DNA of 64,000 nt from Pseudomonadales bacterium (GTDB taxonomy: Bacteria > Pseudomonadota > Gammaproteobacteria > Pseudomonadales > Ketobacteraceae): NCBI GenBank assembly GCA_002708905.1, contig PAPM01000039.1, positions 1 through 64,000 of the forward strand, given 5' to 3'. This document shows positions 44,998 to 54,242 of this stretch, piece by piece; within the stretch, counting starts at the first letter, position 1; each line of letters starts with the position of its first letter. The notes below the pieces were generated by a model. It had not been told where the DNA came from and ran no database searches. It saw nothing but the letters and a program-made list of their open reading frames with translations. The translations under genes and the position numbers were made by a program.

Positions 44998-45405
44998 GTG
45001 AATCGATTCAGTGTATTGCACCGCACGTTTGCCCGAATCATGGCTGTCATGATGGTTGTAATTGGTCTGATGAGCGCTTCCGCTCAAGCGGCCATGGTCA
45101 CTACAGGCGACGTTATTTCCACCGCATCGCAACAGGAAACCCGCGCCCAGGTGCTGGCCATTCTGGATCAGGACGAAGCCCGCGATGCCCTGCTTAGCCT
45201 GGGTGTTGCACCCGCTGATGTCGAGCAACGGGTGCAGGATATGACCACTGCCGAACTACAGGCGTTCAGCAAACAGGTTGAAGAGATGCAGGCCGGCGGT
45301 AGCGCGGTAGGCGTTATTATTCTGATATTTGTCATTCTCATCGTGCTGGATCTGCTGGGCACCACCAACATCTTCCCGGTTATCAAGCCAATCAATACCA
45401 ATTGA
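44998..45405 (+). CDS. PA2779-family membrane protein
   Basis: A 135-residue protein of the PA2779 family. GTG at 44998 follows AGGAG. A signal-like helix (about 12-31) ends near ASAQA. The acidic middle resembles short EF-like repeats, and a C-terminal hydrophobic helix (about 103-120, GVIILIFVILIVLDLLG) anchors the protein in the membrane. PA2779 proteins pair with PA2778-type cysteine peptidases, as here. The TTG of the next gene overlaps the stop. Role unknown. Confidence 0.86.
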   Translation: MNRFSVLHRTFARIMAVMMVVIGLMSASAQAAMVTTGDVISTASQQETRAQVLAILDQDEARDALLSLGVAPADVEQRVQDMTTAELQAFSKQVEEMQAGGSAVGVIILIFVILIVLDLLGTTNIFPVIKPINTN

Positions 45406-46358
45406 AGTACGTCTTCCTGGGAATCAGCCTGCTGTTGGCGGGCTGTTCCCTGAATCCATCTGTTCAGCTCACCGCAGAGTTCTTACAACAGATACCCTCC
45501 CGCATTGAGATCACCGATACGCCCTTTATCCAACAGGCTGATTACCAATGTGGCCCTGCGTCCCTGGCCATGGTGCTGAACCACCAGGGCTATGCCACCA
45601 CCCCCGAAGCATTGGCGAACCAGGTATTCACCCCCAAGGCACAGGGCAGCTTCCCGGTGGAGATGGATATCACCGTCCGGCGCCAGGGATTCATCAGTTA
45701 TCCGGTGAAGAACCTGCATGACTTGTTGCGGGAAGTGGCGGCCGGTAATCCGGTGCTGGTGTTGCAGAACCTTGGGATATCCTGGTATCCGAAGTGGCAC
45801 TTTGCCGTGGTGATTGGTTACGATCTTGAACGGCGGGAACTGGTCCTGCGTTCAGGTGATTTACCGCGTCGTATTACCCCCATGTCCGTCTTCGACCGTA
45901 CCTGGGAACGCAGCGATCGCTGGGGAAGAGTGGTCCTCCCAGGTTCCAAACTTCCAGCCACCGCACAAACGCTGGATTATCTGGAGGTGGTTAGCGCCCT
46001 GGAACAAAGCGGCCACCTGCAGCAGGCCATCACGGCTTATCGCTCTGCGTTATCCGCCTGGCCCGATGCCGACATTGTGCGCTTCGGACTGGCCAACAGC
46101 CTGTTGGCCGACCGGCAAATTGATCCTGCCATCACCCAGTACCAGGCATTATTGCAACAGGCTCCGGAATTTGTGGCGGCCTGGAATAACTTTGCTTACG
46201 CTCTCAAGGCCGCCGGCTGCAATAACCAGGCACTTACCGCAAGCCAGTGCGCAATCAGCCTGGCACCCAATGATCCCAACCTGCAAGACACGTTCAAAGA
46301 GATATCGTTACTGCCGCAACAAAGCCATCCCGCCTGCCCCAGCATCCAGTGCCCCTAA
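45402..46358 (+). CDS. PA2778-family cysteine peptidase with TPR repeats
   Basis: A 318-residue lipoprotein. The start TTG at 45402 overlaps the previous stop in TTGA. The signal ends in LLAGC near 15. A C39-like papain-fold domain follows, with catalytic cysteine in QADYQCGPASLAMVL near 45-59 and histidine in WHFAVVIGYD near 130-139. Two to three tetratricopeptide repeats occupy about 200-295 (LEQSGHLQQAITAYRSAL and LLADRQIDPAITQYQALL). Family members are thought to process partner proteins. The substrate here is unknown, but the coupled PA2779 protein is the obvious candidate. Confidence 0.88.
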   Translation: MKYVFLGISLLLAGCSLNPSVQLTAEFLQQIPSRIEITDTPFIQQADYQCGPASLAMVLNHQGYATTPEALANQVFTPKAQGSFPVEMDITVRRQGFISYPVKNLHDLLREVAAGNPVLVLQNLGISWYPKWHFAVVIGYDLERRELVLRSGDLPRRITPMSVFDRTWERSDRWGRVVLPGSKLPATAQTLDYLEVVSALEQSGHLQQAITAYRSALSAWPDADIVRFGLANSLLADRQIDPAITQYQALLQQAPEFVAAWNNFAYALKAAGCNNQALTASQCAISLAPNDPNLQDTFKEISLLPQQSHPACPSIQCP

Positions 46359-46470
46359 CCTAATCAGTTACGCTGATTGGCAGTTCAAATTTGAGTCAGC
46401 GCAACACGGCTGGTCTATAGTTATTCTTACTGTTTATGAATAAGCTCGCCCCGGCGATGGATGTACTGTC

Positions 46471-49395
46471 GTGCCCCACATTCACCCCCGAAAATTGACA
46501 CTGTTGCTTATCCTGACCTGCTGGTTGGCACTGTGGCCCGCTGCCGGCTGGGGTCAGCAGGCGATCAATATTGAGAGCAACTTTCGCCATCAGGAAATCG
46601 GGCTGAAAACCCTGCATTTACTTGATCAAGAAGGGCGTTTTGACATCAGCACCATCCGTTCACTACCGGATTCCCGGTGGCTGGTACCGCAAGCCAACAC
46701 CCCCACCTACGGTTTTAGTAAGGATGTACTCTGGATCAAATTCAAGCTGCACAATCGGGCAGACAAGGATCAGGAATTAATACTGAACATAGCCTACGCA
46801 GCTTTGGACCAGGTAGACGTTTTTATCGAAAACCATCATCAATTCACCAACTATTACCGCACGGGAGATACGTTCCCGTTCAGCTATCGACCTGTGCGCA
46901 ATCATCAATTTGTATTCCCTTTTACGGCTTACCGAAACCAGGAACACACCATTTATATCCGGATTGAAACCAACGGAGCATTGCAGGCGCCAGTCAGTCT
47001 GTGGCATCGCAATCACTTCTTTGAAGATCAGCAGCCCCTGTGGGTAGCAGAGAGTGTGTATTACGGCGTGATGATCGTGATGATCATCTACAACCTGTTC
47101 ATCTACACCATCGTGCGACACCGCAGCTATGTGCTGTATTCGGTGACCGCCTTCGCCAGCTTTATGTTTAATGCCAGCATCCAGGGGGTGGGATTCCAGT
47201 ACTTGTGGCCATGGCTGCCAGATATAAACCAATGGGCTATACCGTTCAGCATATCCCTGTTCGGTGCTTTCAGTATGTTGTTCTCCATTTCACTGCTTGA
47301 TGTTCGCATCCGCGCGCCCCGCATTTACCGACTGAAGATGTTCTTCTTCCTTGTCTGGTCTGTTTTACTGGTGGGCAGTCTGGTGCTGCCTTACCACCTC
47401 AGTATTATACTGTGCGCCAGTGTCGGTGTAGTCAGCGCCCATGTCAGTCTGTTTTGTGGCTTCTACATGCTTTATCTGGGCCAACGGGTTGCACGCTATT
47501 ACTGCCTGGCATTCACCTTTTTAATCGCTACCTGGTTGATCACCTCAGCGGCGCGCTTTGGCTTCATTCCAAGCACCATTCTGATAGAGCACGCCATTCA
47601 GATTGGTTCTGCCCTGGAAATAATTTTGCTTTCCTTTGCACTGGCCGATCGCATCAATACGGAACGAAAGGGCAAAGAAGCCGCACAAAAGCAAGCCCTG
47701 GAAAGCGAGCGGCGCGCGGCCCGTGAACAGGCGCGCTATCTTGAACTGAAAATGCGATCGCAGATTGAAGAAGTCAAAGCCCAGGAGAAAGTCATCCGGG
47801 CGGAAGAAACCAGCCGCGCGAAGAGCGAGTTCCTGGCCACCATGAGCCATGAAATCCGTACGCCGATGAATGGCATACTGGGTATGGCATCCTTGCTGCA
47901 GGATTCAGACATTCCTCCGGCTCAACGCCATTACGTGGATGTCATTGCCAGTTCCGGCAATGCATTGCTGAACATCATTAACGACATTCTGGACTACTCC
48001 AAAATTGAAGCAGGCAAACTGTCCATTGAACACATCGACTTCGATCTGGATCAACTGTGCCAGGAGTGCGCTGCCCTGTTCTCAACCACAGCGGAAGACA
48101 AAGACCTGGAGCTGATCTGCTCACTGGCACCGGGTACCCCCACTTTTATTAAAAGCGACCCCACCCGTTTACGCCAGATCATCCTCAACTTATTGGGTAA
48201 TGCCTTCAAATTCACCAACACCGGGCGTATCACCCTGAGGGTAGAGGAACTGAAAGAACAGTCTGAAGGCGACCAGCACATGCTGCGCTTTTCCATCAGC
48301 GACACCGGCATCGGTATCGACCAGGAGCATCAGAACAAACTGTTTCAGGCTTTTTCTCAAGTGGATAGCAGCATCACCCGCGAATACGGTGGTACCGGTC
48401 TGGGCCTGAGCATTTCGAAACAACTGAGCCAATTGATGGGTGGCGACATCGGCTTGGATAGCGAGCCGGGCAAAGGCAGTTGTTTCTGGTTTACCATTCG
48501 CTGCCGTTTGGCAGATGCTCAGTTCACGCGGGAAAACATAGTCTCACTCACCCCCCTGAAGGGAAAACGATTGCTTGTGGTGGATGACTCTCCCGCGTTC
48601 GTCAAAGTAGTACGGGAACAAGCCGGCACTTGGGGCATGCGGACAGAAGAAGCTTTCTATGGAGAGAAAGCTCTGCAAATGTTTGCGGAAGCCATCAAGC
48701 AGGATGATCCTTTTGATCTCATCACATTTGATATGAACATGCCCGGTATGACCGGTATGGAATGCTCCCAACGGATAAAGGAATTGGACAGCCAACATCA
48801 CTGTCGAATGATCCTGCTCACAGCGATGCGTAATATGCCCTCACAACCGGAACTGGAGTCAGCCGGTATCGATCTGGCGTTGCAAAAGCCGGCTTCCGCG
48901 CGTGCTCTGCGCCAGTCCATGATGGGCCTGCTGCATCACCGCCAACGCAAAGCCTTGTCAGCTTCCCGACCTGTTGATTCACCGTTACGAGGCAAACGGG
49001 TACTGGTGGTGGAAGATAACGACGTCAACCAGCTGGTGATCTGCGGCATGCTGAAAAAGCTGCAGCTGGAATACAGCGTCACCGGCAATGGGTTGGAGGC
49101 CGTGCATCTTTATGCCCAACAGCATGACCAGTTCGATCTGATTTTGATGGATTGCGAAATGCCGGTAATGGATGGCTATGAAGCCAGCAAGCGCATTCGC
49201 CAACTGGAAACTGAGCAGAATCTCAGCCCCATCCCGATCCTTGCCCTCACAGCCCATGCCCTGCAGGAACACAGCCAACAGGCAATACGCTCCGGCATGA
49301 ACGATCACATTGCCAAGCCGGTAAACTTCGACACATTGCGTGGCGCTTTAACCGCTTACTTGCTGCCCGCAGCACCTGGTCAGGCGCAAAGCTGA
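46471..49395 (+). CDS. Hybrid sensor histidine kinase with 7TMR-DISM sensor and two receiver domains
   Basis: A 974-residue hybrid kinase. A signal peptide (about 1-28) is followed by the periplasmic 7TMR-DISM-E2 domain (about 35-180) and seven membrane helices (about 190-395). A coiled coil leads to the dimerisation domain with the phospho-accepting H460 in [11 protein letters not shown]. The ATPase domain shows NAFKF, DTGIGI and GGTGLGLSI. Two receiver domains follow: REC1 with D754 in TFDMNMPG and REC2 with D894 in [11 protein letters not shown]. The start is GTG 46471. No Hpt domain is present, so a separate phosphotransfer protein is expected. The signal is unknown. DISM domains often sense sugars or other small ligands. 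Confidence 0.93.
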   Translation: MPHIHPRKLTLLLILTCWLALWPAAGWGQQAINIESNFRHQEIGLKTLHLLDQEGRFDISTIRSLPDSRWLVPQANTPTYGFSKDVLWIKFKLHNRADKDQELILNIAYAALDQVDVFIENHHQFTNYYRTGDTFPFSYRPVRNHQFVFPFTAYRNQEHTIYIRIETNGALQAPVSLWHRNHFFEDQQPLWVAESVYYGVMIVMIIYNLFIYTIVRHRSYVLYSVTAFASFMFNASIQGVGFQYLWPWLPDINQWAIPFSISLFGAFSMLFSISLLDVRIRAPRIYRLKMFFFLVWSVLLVGSLVLPYHLSIILCASVGVVSAHVSLFCGFYMLYLGQRVARYYCLAFTFLIATWLITSAARFGFIPSTILIEHAIQIGSALEIILLSFALADRINTERKGKEAAQKQALESERRAAREQARYLELKMRSQIEEVKAQEKVIRAEETSRAKSEFLATMSHEIRTPMNGILGMASLLQDSDIPPAQRHYVDVIASSGNALLNIINDILDYSKIEAGKLSIEHIDFDLDQLCQECAALFSTTAEDKDLELICSLAPGTPTFIKSDPTRLRQIILNLLGNAFKFTNTGRITLRVEELKEQSEGDQHMLRFSISDTGIGIDQEHQNKLFQAFSQVDSSITREYGGTGLGLSISKQLSQLMGGDIGLDSEPGKGSCFWFTIRCRLADAQFTRENIVSLTPLKGKRLLVVDDSPAFVKVVREQAGTWGMRTEEAFYGEKALQMFAEAIKQDDPFDLITFDMNMPGMTGMECSQRIKELDSQHHCRMILLTAMRNMPSQPELESAGIDLALQKPASARALRQSMMGLLHHRQRKALSASRPVDSPLRGKRVLVVEDNDVNQLVICGMLKKLQLEYSVTGNGLEAVHLYAQQHDQFDLILMDCEMPVMDGYEASKRIRQLETEQNLSPIPILALTAHALQEHSQQAIRSGMNDHIAKPVNFDTLRGALTAYLLPAAPGQAQS

Positions 49396-49479
49396 ATTTC
49401 CCCCTGCAATTAACGCCCCCTCTGTCTATATACGGATAGCTCTTTCGCTATCGGCTATTTCAGATTGGGAGGGAACCCT

Positions 49480-50979
49480 GTGGCACTCGCCATCGTCAAA
49501 ACCCGGGCCCGCTTGGGCATGAACGCACCCCAGGTCACCGTGGAGGTACACCTGTCCAACGGCCTTCCGGCTTTCAATATCGTAGGTCTGCCGGATGCAG
49601 CGGTGCGAGAGAGTAAAGAACGGGTGCGCAGTGCCATCCTGAATTCCGAGTTCGACTTTCCCCAACGCCGCATTACCATCAACCTGGCGCCGGCGGATTT
49701 GCCCAAGGACGGTGGTCGCTTTGATCTGCCCATCGCCATCGGGATTCTGGCAGCCTCCGAGCAAATTCCCGCTGCCCTGCTGGAATCCCATGAGTTTGTG
49801 GGAGAACTCGCCCTCTCGGGAGAACTGAGACCCATCGAAGGGGTGCTCACCGCGTCGATCGCTGCCACCCAGGCACAGCGCGGGCTGTTTGTCCCCCTGG
49901 CCAACGGGGAAGAAGCCGCCGTACCCAAAGCCTGTCACATCGTGGCCTGTCATCACCTGTTGCAGGTCTGTGGCCATCTGAAACATCCCGCCAGCATCGA
50001 GCATTTTCAATCACAGTCATCGGCAGCAGCAGAGCCCGAAGCACTGTACCCGGATTTAGCCGACGTGAAAGGCCAACACCAGGCCAAGCGGGCATTGGAG
50101 GTGGCGGCCGCAGGGAAACACAACCTATTGTTGATGGGGCCACCGGGTGCGGGCAAGTCCATGTTGGCTGCACGCCTGCCGGGCATTCTTCCGCCGATGA
50201 CGGATACTGAGATGATGGAAACGGCCGCCATTCACTCCGTTTCCAGAATCAACCAGCGCCCTTTGTTTCAGCGACCTATCCGGGCGCCGCATCATACCGC
50301 TTCAGGGGCCGCGCTGGCCGGTGGCGGCAGCAACCCCAAACCGGGCGAGATCTCACTGGCGCACAACGGCATACTCTTTCTCGATGAGCTGCCGGAGTTT
50401 CCGCGCAAGGTGTTGGAAGTGTTGCGGGAACCACTGGAAACCGGTGAGATCGCCATCTCCAGAGCGGCACAACAAGTCACTTACCCAGCCAATTTCCAAT
50501 TGATCGCGGCCTTGAACCCCTGCCCCTGTGGTCACCCGGAGCAGCCACCAGAAGGCTGCAACAACCCGCAAATGTGCTGCAACAAATACCAGAGCAAATT
50601 GTCCGGCCCGCTCCTGGATCGGATCGATATGCATGTTCAGGTGGACGCCGTCCCCATCAGTGAATTGCAACTGATGCAAGCAGGCGAATCCAGCGCCTGT
50701 GTCAGGGATCGTGTGACCTGTGCCCGCCAGATCCAACTGCAGCGGCAGGGCTGCCCCAATCATGACCTCAGTTCCAAGCAACTGGACACCCATTGCGCCC
50801 TGGGCAAAGCGGATTCCAGCTTCCTGCAAACGGCGGTCGAGCGCCTGGGGTTGTCTGCCCGCGGCTATCATCGCGTATTGAAAGTGGCGCGCACACTGGC
50901 GGATCTGGAGCAGGCGGACAACCTCACCAAACGCCATCTGACGGAAGCCCTCTCCTTCCGGGCCCTGTTCTCGGCTTAA
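49480..50979 (+). CDS. yifB: YifB-family Mg-chelatase-like AAA ATPase
   Basis: A 499-residue YifB/ComM-type ATPase. An N-terminal Lon-like fold (about 1-180) precedes Walker A LMGPPGAGKSM near 217-227. Walker B is ILFLDELPEF near 290. A cysteine motif CPCGHPEQPPEGCN near 345-360 leads to a Mg-chelatase C-terminal domain. ComM promotes branch migration during natural transformation. GTG 49480 with GGGAGGGA as ribosome binding site is the likely start. TTG 49465 is in frame but unlikely because it lies inside that site. Confidence 0.94.
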   Translation: MALAIVKTRARLGMNAPQVTVEVHLSNGLPAFNIVGLPDAAVRESKERVRSAILNSEFDFPQRRITINLAPADLPKDGGRFDLPIAIGILAASEQIPAALLESHEFVGELALSGELRPIEGVLTASIAATQAQRGLFVPLANGEEAAVPKACHIVACHHLLQVCGHLKHPASIEHFQSQSSAAAEPEALYPDLADVKGQHQAKRALEVAAAGKHNLLLMGPPGAGKSMLAARLPGILPPMTDTEMMETAAIHSVSRINQRPLFQRPIRAPHHTASGAALAGGGSNPKPGEISLAHNGILFLDELPEFPRKVLEVLREPLETGEIAISRAAQQVTYPANFQLIAALNPCPCGHPEQPPEGCNNPQMCCNKYQSKLSGPLLDRIDMHVQVDAVPISELQLMQAGESSACVRDRVTCARQIQLQRQGCPNHDLSSKQLDTHCALGKADSSFLQTAVERLGLSARGYHRVLKVARTLADLEQADNLTKRHLTEALSFRALFSA

Positions 50980-51113
50980 TTTTATTGAGCATCTGCTTAA
51001 TATATTTTATGCTTCCCCTTGCCAACGGTAAGTACCCTTGGCACACTGGCCTTCAGCACCTGACTAGACAGTCACACTGATAATAAAAATGCAATAATCA
51101 GAGGGAAACCATC

Positions 51114-52160
51114 ATGGACCTGGGCAAAAACGCCATCATCCGGCTCGAACCGGAAGACGAATACATGCATCCCATTGAGGCCGCATCCAACTTCAATGAA
51201 AGCATGTATATCAACCTGTTCGATCACCAACAGCAGTGTGGCGGCTGGTTCCGGGTGGGCAATCGCCCCAATGAGGGGCACGCGGAAATGTCGTTCTGCT
51301 TTTACCTGCCCAATGGCCAGGTAGCGTTTATGTTCCAGCGGGCCAGGATCGACAACAATGATGCCCTGGATGCCGGAGGCCTGAAATTCGAGGTCATCGA
51401 GCCCTTCAAAACCCTCAAAGTGACCTACTCCGGCAAGGCAGTACTGCTGGCCAATCCCCAGGATATGGATGATCCAAAGACCGCGTTCAAGAACAATCCC
51501 ACGGTGGATGCCAGCTGCGATATCACCTTCCATGGTATGACCCCGGTTTATGGTGGTGAAGCAGTTGATGAAAACGGCACCCCCATCGAAGAGAACCCGG
51601 AAGAATCTTTTGCCCGCGCCCACTACGAACAGCATATGACGGGTAGTGGTACGGTGGCCATCGGCGAACAACAATTTGAACTAAGCGGCTTTGGTTTGCG
51701 GGATCATTCCTGGGGCCCCCGTTACTGGCAGAACCTGTACTGGTACCGATGGTTACCCATGGTGTTCAGCAACGAACTGGCCATCAATATTTCCATTGTG
51801 CAGATGGCCACCGGACGCCAGCATATTTGGGGCATGGTGTATGACACCCGCAACGGCGGCCCGGCAGAGTATGACCTGATTGAGACCGCAGAGATGAGTT
51901 CTACGTTGGACGCACAGGACCAGGCCATCAAACAAACGGCCAACATCACTACCGTCAGCGGTCGCCAATACCAGGTCAGTGGTGAATCCCTGTCCCTGAT
52001 CCCCCTGCGTAACCGCCGCCAGACCGACAGTGGCGAATGGCGCAGTACCCGCATCACCGAAGCTATGACCCGCTTTGAATGCGATGGGCTGGTGGGTTAC
52101 GGCATGTCGGAATACCTGGACCAGATGGTGGATGGCAAGCCGGTCGGCATCGCCTGTTAA
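51114..52160 (+). CDS. AttH-like protein (DUF7064/DUF7065-type)
   Basis: A 348-residue protein with two lipocalin-like domains of the AttH/CrtC-like group, seen as repeated strands and the GFGLRDHSWGPRYWQNLYWY landmark near 193-212. The second domain carries LIPLRNRR near 298. Such proteins occur in terpenoid, steroid and lipid catabolic gene sets. The start ATG has GAGGG upstream. It is followed by a phosphotransferase-family gene and DUF6285, which suggests one operon. Enzymatic activity unknown. Confidence 0.72.
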   Translation: MDLGKNAIIRLEPEDEYMHPIEAASNFNESMYINLFDHQQQCGGWFRVGNRPNEGHAEMSFCFYLPNGQVAFMFQRARIDNNDALDAGGLKFEVIEPFKTLKVTYSGKAVLLANPQDMDDPKTAFKNNPTVDASCDITFHGMTPVYGGEAVDENGTPIEENPEESFARAHYEQHMTGSGTVAIGEQQFELSGFGLRDHSWGPRYWQNLYWYRWLPMVFSNELAINISIVQMATGRQHIWGMVYDTRNGGPAEYDLIETAEMSSTLDAQDQAIKQTANITTVSGRQYQVSGESLSLIPLRNRRQTDSGEWRSTRITEAMTRFECDGLVGYGMSEYLDQMVDGKPVGIAC

Positions 52161-52181
52161 ACCGTTGCAGAAGGATTGCCC

Positions 52182-53183
52182 ATGACTCCCGAAACGGTAC
52201 AGGAAGCCCTGCAACCCCTGGTGGCTGAAGCCCTGGGCAACCATTGTCAGATCCGTCAGTGCCGCCGCCTTACCGCCGGCGCTTCGGCCGCCACCTGGCT
52301 TGTCGAAACCACTGACCAGCCTTTGATCCTGCGCCTGGAAGCCGGCGGCGAGCAGTTCGGCACCGGGGTTGGTAAAACGGTTGAAGCCAAAACCCAACAA
52401 GCGGCTGGCGAAGCCGGTGCGCCCGTGGCCAAGGTATTCCACATTCTGGAAAACCATCCTCAACTGGGCAATGGTTATTTAATGCAGGCGCTGACCGGGG
52501 AATCCCTGGCACCGAAGATTTTGAAAGCAGCAGAACTGGAAGCCGCCCGCGCCAACCTCACCCGACAATGTGCCGAGGCGCTCGCTAAAATCCACAGCAT
52601 TCCAAGATCAGAACTGGCATTTCTGCCACTACAGGACGCCGCCGAACAGCTCGACAGCCTGCAACAGATTCATCAGAGTTTTGGTGAAACCCTGCCGGTG
52701 TTTACCCTCGCCTTCCGCTGGCTGCGCGACAACATTCCCAAGTGCCCGCAACCCGCGCTGGTACATGGGGATTTCCGTCTGGGGAATTTTCTGGTTACGG
52801 AACAGGGCTTGAACGGCATCCTTGACTGGGAGCTGACGCACCTGGGTGACCCAGTGGAAGACCTGGGTTGGCTATGTGTTCGAGCCTGGCGCTTTAATCG
52901 ACCGGATAAAGCGGTGGGTGGTTTTGGTGAGCGCAATGAACTAATTGAAACCTATCAGAAAGCCAGCGGCACAACGGTGGATCCATCCCACCTGCGTTAT
53001 TGGGAGTTATTCGGCACCTTGAAATGGGGTGTCATTTGCCAGTACCAGGCTTTCACCCACCTCAATGGCCAGGTACGTTCGGTGGAACGGGCCGCTATCG
53101 GACGCAGGGTGGCCGAAACCGAATACGACATGATGCAGCTATTACACGCCATTGCCCATAACAGCACAGCGGAGAGCCTCTGA
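52182..53183 (+). CDS. APH-family phosphotransferase
   Basis: A 333-residue aminoglycoside-phosphotransferase-fold protein. The catalytic loop VHGDFRLGNFLV (HGDxxxxN) lies near 194-205 and the metal-binding ILDWELTHLGDP near 213-224. This subgroup is found with acyl-CoA dehydrogenases and probably phosphorylates a small hydroxylated substrate, not an antibiotic. ATG 52182 follows AAGGA. The TTG at 52176 two codons upstream is less likely. The stop overlaps the next start. Confidence 0.88.
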   Translation: MTPETVQEALQPLVAEALGNHCQIRQCRRLTAGASAATWLVETTDQPLILRLEAGGEQFGTGVGKTVEAKTQQAAGEAGAPVAKVFHILENHPQLGNGYLMQALTGESLAPKILKAAELEAARANLTRQCAEALAKIHSIPRSELAFLPLQDAAEQLDSLQQIHQSFGETLPVFTLAFRWLRDNIPKCPQPALVHGDFRLGNFLVTEQGLNGILDWELTHLGDPVEDLGWLCVRAWRFNRPDKAVGGFGERNELIETYQKASGTTVDPSHLRYWELFGTLKWGVICQYQAFTHLNGQVRSVERAAIGRRVAETEYDMMQLLHAIAHNSTAESL

Positions 53184-53533
53184 TGCCTTTGAATCGCCCC
53201 ACTCAGGATGAACTGTTGGAAGCCGTAGCGGAGTATCTGTCGCAGCCGGTGAGCGATCCCAACGCAGACCGTTTCTATCGCCGCGTAGCATTCAATGTAG
53301 TGAATCTGGTACGTCGCGAACAGGCCCTGGCAGAACACTTTCACCATACTGAAAGAGCAACATTATTGTCTCTGCTGAACACTGACGCGGGGCATTCGAC
53401 AACGGAGCTGACCCGGCAGTTGGACCAGTCAATCGCCAACGGCGACCTTATGCTGTCACCGCAATTAGCCAATGCCTTGTTATCTATTGCAGAACAAAAA
53501 CTTGATATCGACAACCCCCGCTACAAACAGTAA
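53183..53533 (+). CDS. DUF6285-family protein
   Basis: A 116-residue helical protein of the DUF6285 type (PTQDELLEAVAEYLSQPV at the start, then FYRRVAFNVVNLVRRE near 32-47). It regularly follows APH-like kinases in lipid and xenobiotic gene sets, as here, where its ATG overlaps the stop of the kinase gene (TGATG). It may be a partner of that kinase. Function unknown. Confidence 0.78.
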   Translation: MPLNRPTQDELLEAVAEYLSQPVSDPNADRFYRRVAFNVVNLVRREQALAEHFHHTERATLLSLLNTDAGHSTTELTRQLDQSIANGDLMLSPQLANALLSIAEQKLDIDNPRYKQ

Positions 53534-53615
53534 TCGAACGCCACCTTCATATCGGGTATGGCATCGCCTGCAGCCATGGTAACATTCAGACATTGTTTAA
53601 CAGGGCTGAATTCAC

Positions 53616-54242
53616 ATGGGACGCGCACCAGGTAGACCCGCCGCCAACGCCAACACACTTTCCAGAACCGAATTATTGGAGCATGCCTTTGAAGAGTTTT
53701 CAGAGCGCAGCTTCAACGATGTCTCGTTGCGCGCGCTGGCCAAAAAACTTCGTGTAAGCGATTCCCTGTTCAATCATCACTTCGGGTCCAAGCAAAAATT
53801 ATGGCGCGAAGTGGTGGACACCATCATTGAACGGGAATTTCGCCAGCTGATTTCCGAGCTGCAGTTGGACCCGGCGATGGATAACGCGCTTTCCATGTTG
53901 CGCAGTTACATCAGCGTTATGCTGGAAGTGGCCAAACGCAAGCCAGCGATGTTTAAACTCATTTTCAATGTACTCAGTGACGACGAAGAGCGGGCAAAGT
54001 ACGTGCTTGATCGTTACCTGAAGCCCTACATGAAGATTGTGGATCGGGCGCTGGCATTGTGCATCGAACGGGGAGAAATCCGCAGCATCACCAACGTGAC
54101 TTTACACACTCTGATATTGGGCTCGGTCAACATGTTGATCCGGCCCGAGTTTGCCATGCAGGGCATTGAAGACAGCAGCCGCCAGGGTATTCAGGTGGAT
54201 TCACTGGTGGATGTTATCATGCACGGATTGATACCCCGTTAA
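53616..54242 (+). CDS. TetR/AcrR-family transcriptional regulator
   Basis: A 208-residue TetR regulator. The HTH domain lies at about 17-65 (LLEHAFEEFSERSFNDVSLR, then VSDSLFNHHFGSKQKLW). The C-terminal domain is ordinary. The stop overlaps the convergent FadL gene by 4 bp. The likely targets are the preceding kinase operon, the fadL gene or the acyl-CoA reductase. The sequence does not decide. Confidence 0.9.
   Translation: MGRAPGRPAANANTLSRTELLEHAFEEFSERSFNDVSLRALAKKLRVSDSLFNHHFGSKQKLWREVVDTIIEREFRQLISELQLDPAMDNALSMLRSYISVMLEVAKRKPAMFKLIFNVLSDDEERAKYVLDRYLKPYMKIVDRALALCIERGEIRSITNVTLHTLILGSVNMLIRPEFAMQGIEDSSRQGIQVDSLVDVIMHGLIPR

Noticed and set aside
46362-46378. Hairpin AATCAG-TTACG-CTGATT after the PA2778-type gene
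   Set aside because: A 6-bp AT-rich stem without a T run is too weak to call a terminator.
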